Assembly: GCF_003584135.1 (NCBI RefSeq)
Contig: NZ_QXFI01000025.1
Location: 1 to 64,000 of the forward strand
Reading direction: 5' to 3'
Source of the DNA: Flagellimonas pelagia
GTDB lineage: Bacteria > Bacteroidota > Bacteroidia > Flavobacteriales > Flavobacteriaceae
DNA length: 64,000 nucleotides
Positions 54,408 through 62,387 of the stretch are shown piece by piece (within the stretch, counting starts at the first letter, position 1; each line of letters begins with the position of its first letter). Under the pieces are notes generated by a model. That model saw nothing but the letters and a program-made list of their open reading frames with translations, had not been told where the DNA came from and made no database searches. The position numbers and the translations under genes are program-made.

Positions 54408-55397
54408 ATGTATCCATTAATACGCAATCGAAGACTCCGTGCCTCCGAATCCATCCGAAGGTTGGTCTGTGAAACCATCGTGACTCCCGATGATTTTTTA
54501 GTTCCTCTTTTTGTGACCGAAGGCAAGGGTGTCAAGGAAGAAATTCCATCCATGCCCAATTATTTCCGTTTGAGCTTGGACCAATTGGAAAAAGAAGTAA
54601 AGGAATTGTGGAAAATGGGATTGTGTTCCGTTTTGCTCTTTGTAAAGGTGGATGACAAACTGAAAGACAACAAAGGAACCGAGGCACTCAACCCCAATGG
54701 TCTCATGCAACGTGCCATAAAAACAGTCAAAAATGCCTGCCCGCAAATGTTGGTGATGACCGATGTGGCCCTAGATCCCTTTTCTTCTTATGGTCATGAT
54801 GGCATTGTGGCCGAGGGGCAGATCTTAAATGATGAAACTGCCGAGGTATTGGCCGAAATGAGCGTATCCCATGCCCAAGCTGGGGCTGATTTTGTGGCGC
54901 CCAGTGATATGATGGATGGACGAATCCTGACCATTCGGGAAGCTTTGGAAGATGAAGGTTTCATCAATACCGGAATCATGGCCTATTCCGCCAAATACGC
55001 CAGCGCCTTTTATGGTCCGTTTCGGGATGCTTTGGATTCTGCCCCTGTGGATATCGCCAATGTGCCCAAGGACAAAAAGACGTATCAAATGGATTATTCC
55101 AATCGGTATGAAGCTATTCGTGAGACGCAATTGGACATCGACGAAGGTGCCGATATCGTGATGGTAAAACCTGGATTATGCTATTTGGACATCGTTCGTG
55201 AAATCAGAAACGAGGTGGATGTTCCTGTTGCCGTATATCAAGTTTCCGGGGAATACGCCATGGTTAAAGCAGCGGCAGAAAAAGGGTGGCTGGACCACGA
55301 TGCCGTCATGTTGGAACAATTGACCGCCATCAAACGAGCCGGGGCCAACATTATTGCCAGTTATTTCGCCAAGGATTTTATCCGTACTTTGGGTTAA
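54408..55397 (+). CDS. hemB: Delta-aminolevulinic acid dehydratase (porphobilinogen synthase)
   Basis: 329 residues. Condenses two aminolevulinates to porphobilinogen. Schiff-base lysines Lys196 (AYSAKYASAFYGPF) and Lys254 (IVMVKPG) are present. The metal loop reads DVALDPFSSYGHDG from Asp119, without the cysteines of the zinc type, so this is the magnesium-type enzyme. The N-terminus RNRRLRASESIRRLV is typical. The last hem gene of the row, followed 13 bases later by a serine hydrolase gene. Confidence 0.96.
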   Translation: MYPLIRNRRLRASESIRRLVCETIVTPDDFLVPLFVTEGKGVKEEIPSMPNYFRLSLDQLEKEVKELWKMGLCSVLLFVKVDDKLKDNKGTEALNPNGLMQRAIKTVKNACPQMLVMTDVALDPFSSYGHDGIVAEGQILNDETAEVLAEMSVSHAQAGADFVAPSDMMDGRILTIREALEDEGFINTGIMAYSAKYASAFYGPFRDALDSAPVDIANVPKDKKTYQMDYSNRYEAIRETQLDIDEGADIVMVKPGLCYLDIVREIRNEVDVPVAVYQVSGEYAMVKAAAEKGWLDHDAVMLEQLTAIKRAGANIIASYFAKDFIRTLG

Positions 55398-55410
55398 ATC
55401 CTCCAAAAAA

Positions 55411-56706
55411 ATGAAAAAAAGCTTTCTATCCTTGGTGTTCTTCGCTTTAATGATGAACATGGGAGTGGCCCAACGTGAACTTATCCATGCCCTTCCTTCC
55501 AAATTAGGGTTGGATGAAGCCTATATCGACCAAAAAGTGGATTCCATTATGAACATGGGCATCGACAGCTTGGCATTTCCCGGGGCCCAATTGTTGGTCG
55601 CCATCAACGATACCGTCATTTTTCATAAAGCATACGGATTCCATACCTATGATAGTATTGAACCCGTAAAACTGAACGATCTTTACGATCTGGCTTCCGT
55701 AACCAAGATTTCCGGTCCCTTGCCCGCATTGATGAAACTCGTGGATGAAGGAAAACTCGATTTGGATGTTCCCTTCAGCACCTACTGGGAACCGTGGAAA
55801 CATCAAAAGGACAAAAAGGATTTAACATTACGCGAAATTCTGGCACACCAAGCAGGGCTCGTTCCTTACATCGTTTTTTTACAGAAAGTGATGCGGAACG
55901 GGAAACTCAAAAAGCGGTTTATCCATCAAACTTCCAGCAAAAAATTCCAAAAACAGGCATACGATGACCTTTTCGTCAATGACCGATTTGAACGGAAAAT
56001 AGACCGAATCATAAATCGCTCCAAGGTATCCGAAGAAAAAAAGTATAACTACTCTGGGCTTACCTTCTTGATTTTTCCAAGGTTGATCGAACAGCTTACG
56101 CATACCGACTACCAAACCTACCTCCACGAGAATTTTTACCAACCTTTGGGTTGTCACACGTTGGGATATTTACCCAGCACCAAACATTTTGTAAACGCCA
56201 TTGTGCCCACGGAAATCGATACCCTATATAGAAAAACCTTGGTAAAAGGCTGGGTTCATGATGAAAATGCTTCGTTGTTCGGTGGGGTTTCCGGCAATGC
56301 GGGACTTTTCGGCACGGCCGATGATCTGGCCAAGCTTATGTTGTTCTATCAACATTATGGCAGTGTAGATGGCCAACAGCTTATCTCCCGGAGAACGGTA
56401 AAGGAATTTGCCACAGTACAATATCCCGATAACGAAAACCGACGTGGGTTGGGCTTTGACAAACCTTTGTTGGACAATTCCGAATTACCCCTAGAAGAAG
56501 CTTACCCCTCCCCTTTGGCCAGTGCAGCCAGTTTCGGGCACTCTGGTTTTACCGGAACATTTGTTTGGGCCGACCCTGAAAAGCATGTGACTTTTATCTT
56601 TTTGTCGAACAGGGTATATCCTTCCCGGGACCACAGGGAACTTTATGGATTGAACATCCGAACAGCTTTGATGGATGTTTTCTATAGGGCAAACAAGTCT
56701 GAATGA
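55411..56706 (+). CDS. Serine hydrolase, beta-lactamase/PBP class C family
   Basis: 431 residues from ATG 55411, the start of a signal peptide (MKKSFLSLVFFALMMNMGVAQ); the upstream open part overlaps hemB. SxxK motif Ser96-Val-Thr-Lys99 in DLASVTKISG, the tyrosine motif in KYNYSGLTF, and HSG in FGHSGFTGTFVW. It is longer than AmpC and resembles exported esterase/D-aminopeptidase-like members (family S12). Any beta-lactamase activity is unproven. It may be read through from hemB. Confidence 0.9.
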   Translation: MKKSFLSLVFFALMMNMGVAQRELIHALPSKLGLDEAYIDQKVDSIMNMGIDSLAFPGAQLLVAINDTVIFHKAYGFHTYDSIEPVKLNDLYDLASVTKISGPLPALMKLVDEGKLDLDVPFSTYWEPWKHQKDKKDLTLREILAHQAGLVPYIVFLQKVMRNGKLKKRFIHQTSSKKFQKQAYDDLFVNDRFERKIDRIINRSKVSEEKKYNYSGLTFLIFPRLIEQLTHTDYQTYLHENFYQPLGCHTLGYLPSTKHFVNAIVPTEIDTLYRKTLVKGWVHDENASLFGGVSGNAGLFGTADDLAKLMLFYQHYGSVDGQQLISRRTVKEFATVQYPDNENRRGLGFDKPLLDNSELPLEEAYPSPLASAASFGHSGFTGTFVWADPEKHVTFIFLSNRVYPSRDHRELYGLNIRTALMDVFYRANKSE

Positions 56707-56823
56707 ATCTTTTAAGGTTAAGAAATGGGGAAATTTCCTTCATAAATAAGGGGATACTTTATTTATTTCTCTACATTTAAGGAATCCCCACCTTATATTA
56801 TTTCATTTTTTAACCCGTTTGAT

Positions 56824-58191
56824 ATGAAATTCATCAAGGCCATAACACTATCCATCCTCTTCATGGGGCCTCTTTCAATCACCGCCCAGCAAATTACTGG
56901 GGTAGTTGCCGATGGAAAAACAAAGGAACCTCTGGAAGGGGTCAATATTTATCTTGATGACAGTTCTATGGGTACCGTTAGCAAAGCGGATGGAACTTTT
57001 CTTCTAAAAAATGGCAAGGCCGGTGATACCATTTTCTTCAGGTACCTTGGCTATAATACCGTAGACTATGCCTTAAAAACATTTATAGGCCAAAAAAGGG
57101 ACACCGTCTTCCTGTTCCCTGCCGAAGAAAGGTTGGGCGAAGTTGAAGTGGCGGGCCGAAAAAAGATGCGGGACAAGATCATTGCCGAGAAACTACCACC
57201 CATGAAGTATGCCCTCACAGGGTTCGGTTCTACCATTGTTGATGGGAAAATATATGTGATTGGAGGGGATCGATCATATAAAGAGGACAATTTCAATAAG
57301 GAGTATGAAAAGCTAAGTGAACTAGACCCAACCCAATTATCCAATCCAGCGATTTTTTCCAAATTATTCAGTTCACACAATGAGGCATGGACTGCATATT
57401 CTGATAAACTTCAGATATATGATCCTCTCAGTAATGGCTGGACCGAATCTAAAACCAAGTTTTCCAAAAGAGCTTACCACACGCTTGCCCAGCATAATGG
57501 CAAAATCTATGTGATGGGTGGAAAAACATTGGCCACCAATGGCGCTTTTGAGTATTTGGCAAACACTATAGAGGTCTATGATATTAAAAAAGACACTATT
57601 ATGGTCGATGAAGTTAACCCACACCAAGCCTCAAACCCTTTGGCCATAGAATATGGAGACGATATCCTCTTGATCGGTGGATCCACCAAAATGTTGAAAA
57701 ATGGGAAAAAAGAGTACTCCGATAAAATCCATTTTTATAATGTCCCCAAAGGCTTTTGGTATGAACTTGGCAAAATGCCCAAAGGTTTGGAACCCAATGG
57801 AGCAATAGTGAACAACAAATTATATATCGTTGGAAAGAATGATGAATCCCAAAACGGTATTTTCCAGTTTGATCTTGCAACAGGTAAATGGTTAAAAATG
57901 GACGAGTTCGCATCGTCGCTGGAAAACCCAAAATTCACCCAAGGAAATGGCATCCTCTATATCTATCAAAAGGAAATACTTTTCACGTTTGACCCAAAAT
58001 ATGGGGAACTCAAAAAGTATTTCGTCAATGTAAATCTTGAGAATCCGAACCTTCATTTTTATGACGGATACATCTATATACTGGGCGGTACGGAAACCCG
58101 AGAGTTCTCTACCCATCCCTCGGCAGATGTCTATCGTGTAGATGTCAGGGATTTCCAATACACTAAACCTGTTACTGTGGATAGCTTATAA
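56824..58191 (+). CDS. Secreted CarboxypepD_reg-Kelch propeller protein, copy 1
   Basis: 455 residues. Signal peptide (FIKAITLSILFMGPLSITAQ), a peptidase-associated regulatory-like beta-sandwich (about 22-105: ITGVVADGKTKEPLEGVNIY, FRYLGYNTVDY), a basic linker (AGRKKMRDKI), then a Kelch-type propeller (STIVDGKIYVIGGD, HNGKIYVMGGK, GDDILLIGGS, NNKLYIVG, YDGYIYILGG). It probably acts at the cell surface or periplasm; ligand unknown. It is a tandem duplicate of the next gene with near-identical ends. Confidence 0.88.
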   Translation: MKFIKAITLSILFMGPLSITAQQITGVVADGKTKEPLEGVNIYLDDSSMGTVSKADGTFLLKNGKAGDTIFFRYLGYNTVDYALKTFIGQKRDTVFLFPAEERLGEVEVAGRKKMRDKIIAEKLPPMKYALTGFGSTIVDGKIYVIGGDRSYKEDNFNKEYEKLSELDPTQLSNPAIFSKLFSSHNEAWTAYSDKLQIYDPLSNGWTESKTKFSKRAYHTLAQHNGKIYVMGGKTLATNGAFEYLANTIEVYDIKKDTIMVDEVNPHQASNPLAIEYGDDILLIGGSTKMLKNGKKEYSDKIHFYNVPKGFWYELGKMPKGLEPNGAIVNNKLYIVGKNDESQNGIFQFDLATGKWLKMDEFASSLENPKFTQGNGILYIYQKEILFTFDPKYGELKKYFVNVNLENPNLHFYDGYIYILGGTETREFSTHPSADVYRVDVRDFQYTKPVTVDSL

Positions 58192-58230
58192 TTTTTTGTC
58201 TAAAAGCCATCACATTTTAATACTGTTGAT

Positions 58231-59586
58231 ATGAAATTCATCAAGGCCATAACACTGTCCATCCTCTTCATGGGACCTCTTTCAATCACTGCCCAGCAAA
58301 TTATGGGGGTAGTTGCCGATGGAAAAACAAAGGGACCTCTGGAAGGGGTCAATATTTATCTTAATGACAGTTCTATGGGTACCGTTAGCAAAGCGGATGG
58401 AACTTATCTTCTAAAAAACGGCAAGGCCGGTGACACCATTTTCTTCAGGTACCTTGGCTATAATACCGTAGACTATGCCTTAAAAACATTTATAGGCCAA
58501 AAAAGGGACACCATCTTCCTATTCCCTGCCGAAGAAAGGTTGGGCGAAGTTGAGGTGGCCGGCCGAAAAAAGATGCGGGACAAGATCATTGCACAAAAAT
58601 TATCCAACATGCCTATTGCATCAACGGGTTTTGGTAGTACCGTGGTTGATGGTAAAATATATGTGATTGGAGGAGACCGGTCATTTAAAAGCAATAACCT
58701 CAGAAGGGCATATAATGATGCTGCCCAAGGACAACTCAACCAATATTCAATGCTATTACTTAGAATGGGTAATATTTCATTGGACTTGTATTCCAACCAG
58801 CTTCAAATTTATGACCTATTCCAAGACAGTTGGGTTAAATCAGAAACCAGGTTTTCGAAAAGAGCCTATCATACAGTGGTTCCATTAGATGGAAAAATTT
58901 ATGTGCTTGGGGGGAAGACCATTTCCGCAAATGGAGTATTTGAATATTTGGCCAATACAATAGAGGTATACGATATTGCTAAAGACAAAGTACTGATCGA
59001 CCATGTAAATCCACATCAAGCAGCAAACCCATTGGGAGTTGCCTACGGCGATGACATCCTAATTATTGGTGGCTCTACAAAATTGCTTAAAAATGGGAAA
59101 AAGAAATACACTGACAAAATACATTTTTACAATGTTCCCTCCGGTAATTGGTACGAACTTGCCAATATGCCCATTGGCATAGAAACAGACGGTACCATTG
59201 TAAACGGCAAACTCTTCATTTCAGCAAATGAAAGCGGTGGAAACGGCACAGTCCTTTATAAATTTGATCTGACTTCGGGAAAATGGACTAAGTTAGACGA
59301 ACTGGCATTTGCATTCCAAAACCCAAAATTCACCCAAGGAAATGGCATCCTTTATATCTATCAAAAGGAAATACTTTTCACGTTTGACCCAAAATATGGG
59401 GAACTCAAAAAGTATTTCGTCAATGTAAATCTTGAGAATCCGAACCTTCATTTTTATGACGGATACATCTATATACTGGGCGGTACGGAAACCCGAGAGT
59501 TCTCTACCCATCCCTCGGCAGATGTCTATCGTGTAGATGTCAGGGATTTCCAATACACTAAACCCGTGTCCATTTTCACCCTCTAA
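58231..59586 (+). CDS. Secreted CarboxypepD_reg-Kelch propeller protein, copy 2
   Basis: 451 residues. Same domains as copy 1. The first 120 or so codons differ at about 15 bases only, and the 247 bases at 59318-59564 differ from 57923-58169 at one base by my eye alignment, while the propeller centre (residues about 125-360) is strongly diverged. This is what local gene conversion or selection for a variable middle would leave. It starts 39 bases after copy 1. Confidence 0.88.
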   Translation: MKFIKAITLSILFMGPLSITAQQIMGVVADGKTKGPLEGVNIYLNDSSMGTVSKADGTYLLKNGKAGDTIFFRYLGYNTVDYALKTFIGQKRDTIFLFPAEERLGEVEVAGRKKMRDKIIAQKLSNMPIASTGFGSTVVDGKIYVIGGDRSFKSNNLRRAYNDAAQGQLNQYSMLLLRMGNISLDLYSNQLQIYDLFQDSWVKSETRFSKRAYHTVVPLDGKIYVLGGKTISANGVFEYLANTIEVYDIAKDKVLIDHVNPHQAANPLGVAYGDDILIIGGSTKLLKNGKKKYTDKIHFYNVPSGNWYELANMPIGIETDGTIVNGKLFISANESGGNGTVLYKFDLTSGKWTKLDELAFAFQNPKFTQGNGILYIYQKEILFTFDPKYGELKKYFVNVNLENPNLHFYDGYIYILGGTETREFSTHPSADVYRVDVRDFQYTKPVSIFTL

Positions 59587-59671
59587 GATTAAGATCTTGT
59601 TCAAGTCGAATTAAAGTTACCCATGGTATGGTATGTTCTTAATCATTATCTTGCCACTCAAGATCTAGCCT

Positions 59672-60793
59672 ATGGGACTTCTGATATTTTACGCCCTTAT
59701 TTCCATCTTCTTCTCGTTTCTCTGCTCCATATTGGAGGCAGTGTTGCTGAGCATCACCCCCACTTTCATCAATGTAAAAAAACAGGCGGGCAAGGATTAT
59801 GCTTCCACTCTGGAAAACCTTAAAAAGGATGTGGACAAGCCCTTGATTGCCATTCTTACCCTCAATACTGTTGCCCATACCGTAGGGGCCATTTTGGTAG
59901 GGGTACAGGCGAAAGTTGCTTATGCTGAAATGTACGGGGCTACGGAACGCTCCATTTTGGGCTTCAGGCTCACCGAAGATCTTATGGTGGGCATTGTGTC
60001 CACCTTAATGACAATATTGATCCTGGTGGCCTCAGAAATCATTCCAAAGACCATCGGCGCCACCTACTGGAAACAACTGGCCAACTTTACATCGAAGACG
60101 CTGACCATAATGGTGTTTCTCCTAAAATGGACCGGTCTTTTATGGGTTTTGCAACTGTTCACCAAATTGATAGGGGCCAAAGGAGAACATGGCAGCGTAT
60201 TGAGCAGGGAGGATTTTACCGCCATGACAGAGATTGCCCACGAAGAAGGGGTCTTCCAGGAATCGGAATCCAAGGTCATCAAAAACTTGTTGAAATTTGA
60301 TGAAATCTTGGCCAAGGACGTGATGACCCCCAGAACGGTCATGAAAATCGCTTCCGAAGACATGACCATCAAAGAATTTTTTGACGCCAACCGACCGCTT
60401 CGCTTTTCCCGAATACCCTTGTACAAAGATCGGATGGACAACATTACCGGCTTTTTTCTAAAAGATGAATTGATGGAGGCCATCATCAATAACAAAGGCA
60501 ACCAAACCCTTTCGGAATTGAAAAGGGAAATATTGGTGACCAGTCGGACCAAACCCATTCCTGAACTGTTTGACAAGTTTGTGAAGCAACGGGAACATAT
60601 TTCCTTAGTGGTGGACGAGTACGGCTCCGTGAGTGGGCTGGTGACCATGGAAGATGTCATCGAAACCTTGCTCGGATTGGAGATCATGGATGAAAGTGAC
60701 AACGTGGAAGACCTTCAATCGCTGGCCAGAAAGAACTGGCACCAACGTGCCCAACGTTTGGGAATTATTGAAGGTGAAAGTGAAGTGGAGTAA
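59672..60793 (+). CDS. CNNM/HlyC-CorC family protein (DUF21 + CBS pair)
   Basis: 373 residues. N-terminal DUF21 membrane domain of about four segments (ISIFFSFLCSILEAVLLSITP, EIIPKTIGATYWK) followed by two CBS domains (about 215-340: VMTPRTVMKIASEDM, SLVVDEYGSVSGLVTMEDVIETLLGLEI). Family members are Mg/Co efflux-related or hemolysin-like transporters. It ends soon after the second CBS and lacks the usual CorC/HlyC C-terminal domain. The stop overlaps the ATG of ogt. Confidence 0.9.
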   Translation: MGLLIFYALISIFFSFLCSILEAVLLSITPTFINVKKQAGKDYASTLENLKKDVDKPLIAILTLNTVAHTVGAILVGVQAKVAYAEMYGATERSILGFRLTEDLMVGIVSTLMTILILVASEIIPKTIGATYWKQLANFTSKTLTIMVFLLKWTGLLWVLQLFTKLIGAKGEHGSVLSREDFTAMTEIAHEEGVFQESESKVIKNLLKFDEILAKDVMTPRTVMKIASEDMTIKEFFDANRPLRFSRIPLYKDRMDNITGFFLKDELMEAIINNKGNQTLSELKREILVTSRTKPIPELFDKFVKQREHISLVVDEYGSVSGLVTMEDVIETLLGLEIMDESDNVEDLQSLARKNWHQRAQRLGIIEGESEVE

Positions 60794-61263
60794 TGGAAAC
60801 TGCTTATTTACAAACTCCTATCGGAATTGCAGAATTCAAAGGAGATGAAAACGGACTGGCCTCCATAACCGTTTTGGACAATAAAAAACCTATCGGTACA
60901 ATTCCATCTGTATTGGAAGAAGCGGTATGGCAATTACAAGAATATTTTGAAGGAAACCGAACTGAATTTACCTTCAAACTGAACCCCTCCGGCACCGACT
61001 TTCAAAAGAAAGTTTGGGATGCCTTACTTGAAATTCCATTTGGAAAAACCATTTCTTATTTAGACCTTTCCAAAAGATTGGGCGATGTAAAGGCCATTCG
61101 TGCAGTAGCCTCAGCCAATGGCAAAAATCCACTTTGGATCGTAGTACCCTGCCATCGCGTAATCGGAACCAACGGAGACCTCACAGGCTATGCAGGTGGA
61201 CTGCATAGAAAAAAATGGTTATTGGAACACGAGAGCCCTGCAAAGCAGACCGCTCTTTTTTAA
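60793..61263 (+). CDS. ogt: Methylated-DNA-protein-cysteine methyltransferase
   Basis: 156 residues; ATG overlaps the preceding stop. Removes alkyl groups from O6-alkylguanine onto Cys120 in VVPCHRVIG; the enzyme is used once. The winged-helix DNA-binding part (TDFQKKVWDALLEIPFGKTISY, RAVASANGKNP) is complete. No AraC-type Ada domain is attached. The exonuclease gene follows 9 bases later, forming a possible repair operon. Confidence 0.95.
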   Translation: METAYLQTPIGIAEFKGDENGLASITVLDNKKPIGTIPSVLEEAVWQLQEYFEGNRTEFTFKLNPSGTDFQKKVWDALLEIPFGKTISYLDLSKRLGDVKAIRAVASANGKNPLWIVVPCHRVIGTNGDLTGYAGGLHRKKWLLEHESPAKQTALF

Positions 61264-61272
61264 TTATTTGCC

Positions 61273-61986
61273 ATGCTTTACAAACTTAACCTGGAGCATA
61301 TCCTCTTTTTGGATATAGAGACCGTACCCCAAAAACAACATTTTTCCGATTTGGATGAAACTTCCCAAACGCTTTGGGAACAAAAATCGCAGTACCAACG
61401 CAAGGACGAAATTACCGCGGAGGATTTTTATGAGCGGGCCGGCATTTGGGCCGAGTTCGGGAAAATTGTCTGTATTTCCGTAGGGTATTTTAACATGAAA
61501 GGGGACCAACGAAATTTTCGGGTCACCTCCTTCTACGGCGATGAAGTAGTCATCTTGAAACAGTTCAAACAACTGCTCAAAGACCATTTCAGCCAGACCA
61601 AGCACCTGCTCTGTGCCCATAACGGCAAGGAATTCGATTTCCCCTACATTGCCCGGAGAATGGTCATCAATGGGCTCAACTTGCCCTACAAACTGGATCT
61701 ATTCGGAAAAAAACCTTGGGAAGTCCCTCATTTGGACACCATGGAACTGTGGAAGTTCGGCGATTTCAAGCATTATACCTCTCTCAAGCTATTGGCCCAT
61801 GTGCTGGGCATTCCTTCACCCAAAGAAGATATGGATGGCAGTATGGTAAAAGATGTATTCTACGAAGAAAACGATCTAGATCGAATCATCACTTACTGCG
61901 AACTGGATGTGGTGACCACTGCACAGGTGTTCTTGCGCATGCGTAACGAGGAATTGCTATCCGACGAAGAAATCAAAAAAGTGTGA
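61273..61986 (+). CDS. 3'-5' exonuclease, PolB-related (DEDD family)
   Basis: 237 residues. ExoI motif Asp14-Ile-Glu16 in FLDIETVP, ExoII in CAHNGKEFDFPYIARRM, and ExoIII in RIITYCELDVVTTAQ with Tyr and Asp, i.e. the DEDDy type. It matches the predicted 3'-5' exonuclease related to the PolB exonuclease domain, without a polymerase. Probably acts in DNA repair or nucleic-acid turnover, fitting its place after ogt. Confidence 0.9.
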   Translation: MLYKLNLEHILFLDIETVPQKQHFSDLDETSQTLWEQKSQYQRKDEITAEDFYERAGIWAEFGKIVCISVGYFNMKGDQRNFRVTSFYGDEVVILKQFKQLLKDHFSQTKHLLCAHNGKEFDFPYIARRMVINGLNLPYKLDLFGKKPWEVPHLDTMELWKFGDFKHYTSLKLLAHVLGIPSPKEDMDGSMVKDVFYEENDLDRIITYCELDVVTTAQVFLRMRNEELLSDEEIKKV

Positions 61987-62047
61987 TGTGCCAACGTCAT
62001 GCGAAACGAGCTCTGCATCATCCATAATAGAAGAAACCATGATGTAA

Positions 62048-62075
62048 TGAGACCCTGAAATGAATTCAGGGTGAC
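62048..62075. repeat. 28-base hairpin repeat, copy 1
   Basis: ACCCTGAA/TTCAGGGT stem with ATGA loop inside a unit beginning TGAG and ending GTGAC. An identical copy lies at 62257-62284. Confidence 0.9.
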
Positions 62076-62187
62076 GGTAGGTTGTGATTAATTTAGGTTT
62101 GACACGAATGCCACCAATCTTCTCGAATGCAATTGAAATGTCATTTTGAGCACAGCGAAAAATCTCAAAAAAGTTTTATGGAATATC

Positions 62188-62230
62188 GTCATGCTGCCCC
62201 GATAACTATCGGGCTTGTTTCAGCATCTCA
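62188..62230. repeat. Palindromic unit with CCCGATAACTATCGGG core
   Basis: The core forms a stem CCCGATA/TATCGGG; the outer GTCATGCTG pairs imperfectly with the downstream CAGCATCTCA. Typical of extragenic palindromes. Confidence 0.75.
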
Positions 62231-62256
62231 CTAATGATTAAAATTTTATGGCTTGC

Positions 62257-62284
62257 TGAGACCCTGAAATGAATTCAGGGTGAC
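62257..62284. repeat. 28-base hairpin repeat, copy 2
   Basis: Exact copy, in direct orientation, of 62048-62075. Confidence 0.9.
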
Positions 62285-62387
62285 TACTAAAAAAGTATAA
62301 TAGGTAGGAAAATCAACTTCACCAGTCTTTCCAACCTTCGGGTTTCTCCATTAAAATGGAGTTTATTGCTAAAGGATGCCATTGGTA

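Larger units (their letters stand above)
61987..62387. other. 401-base non-coding gap filled with dispersed repeats
   Basis: Between convergent genes. Contains two identical 28-base hairpin units (62048-62075, 62257-62284), a palindromic unit at 62188-62230 and a GTCATTTTGAGCACAGCGAA unit at 62140-62166, all of the extragenic-palindrome type. I see no gene. Confidence 0.8.

Noticed and set aside
56824-59586. Phase-variable invertible cassette
   Set aside because: The two Kelch genes are in direct, not inverted, orientation and no recombinase gene is near; gene conversion explains the pattern better.
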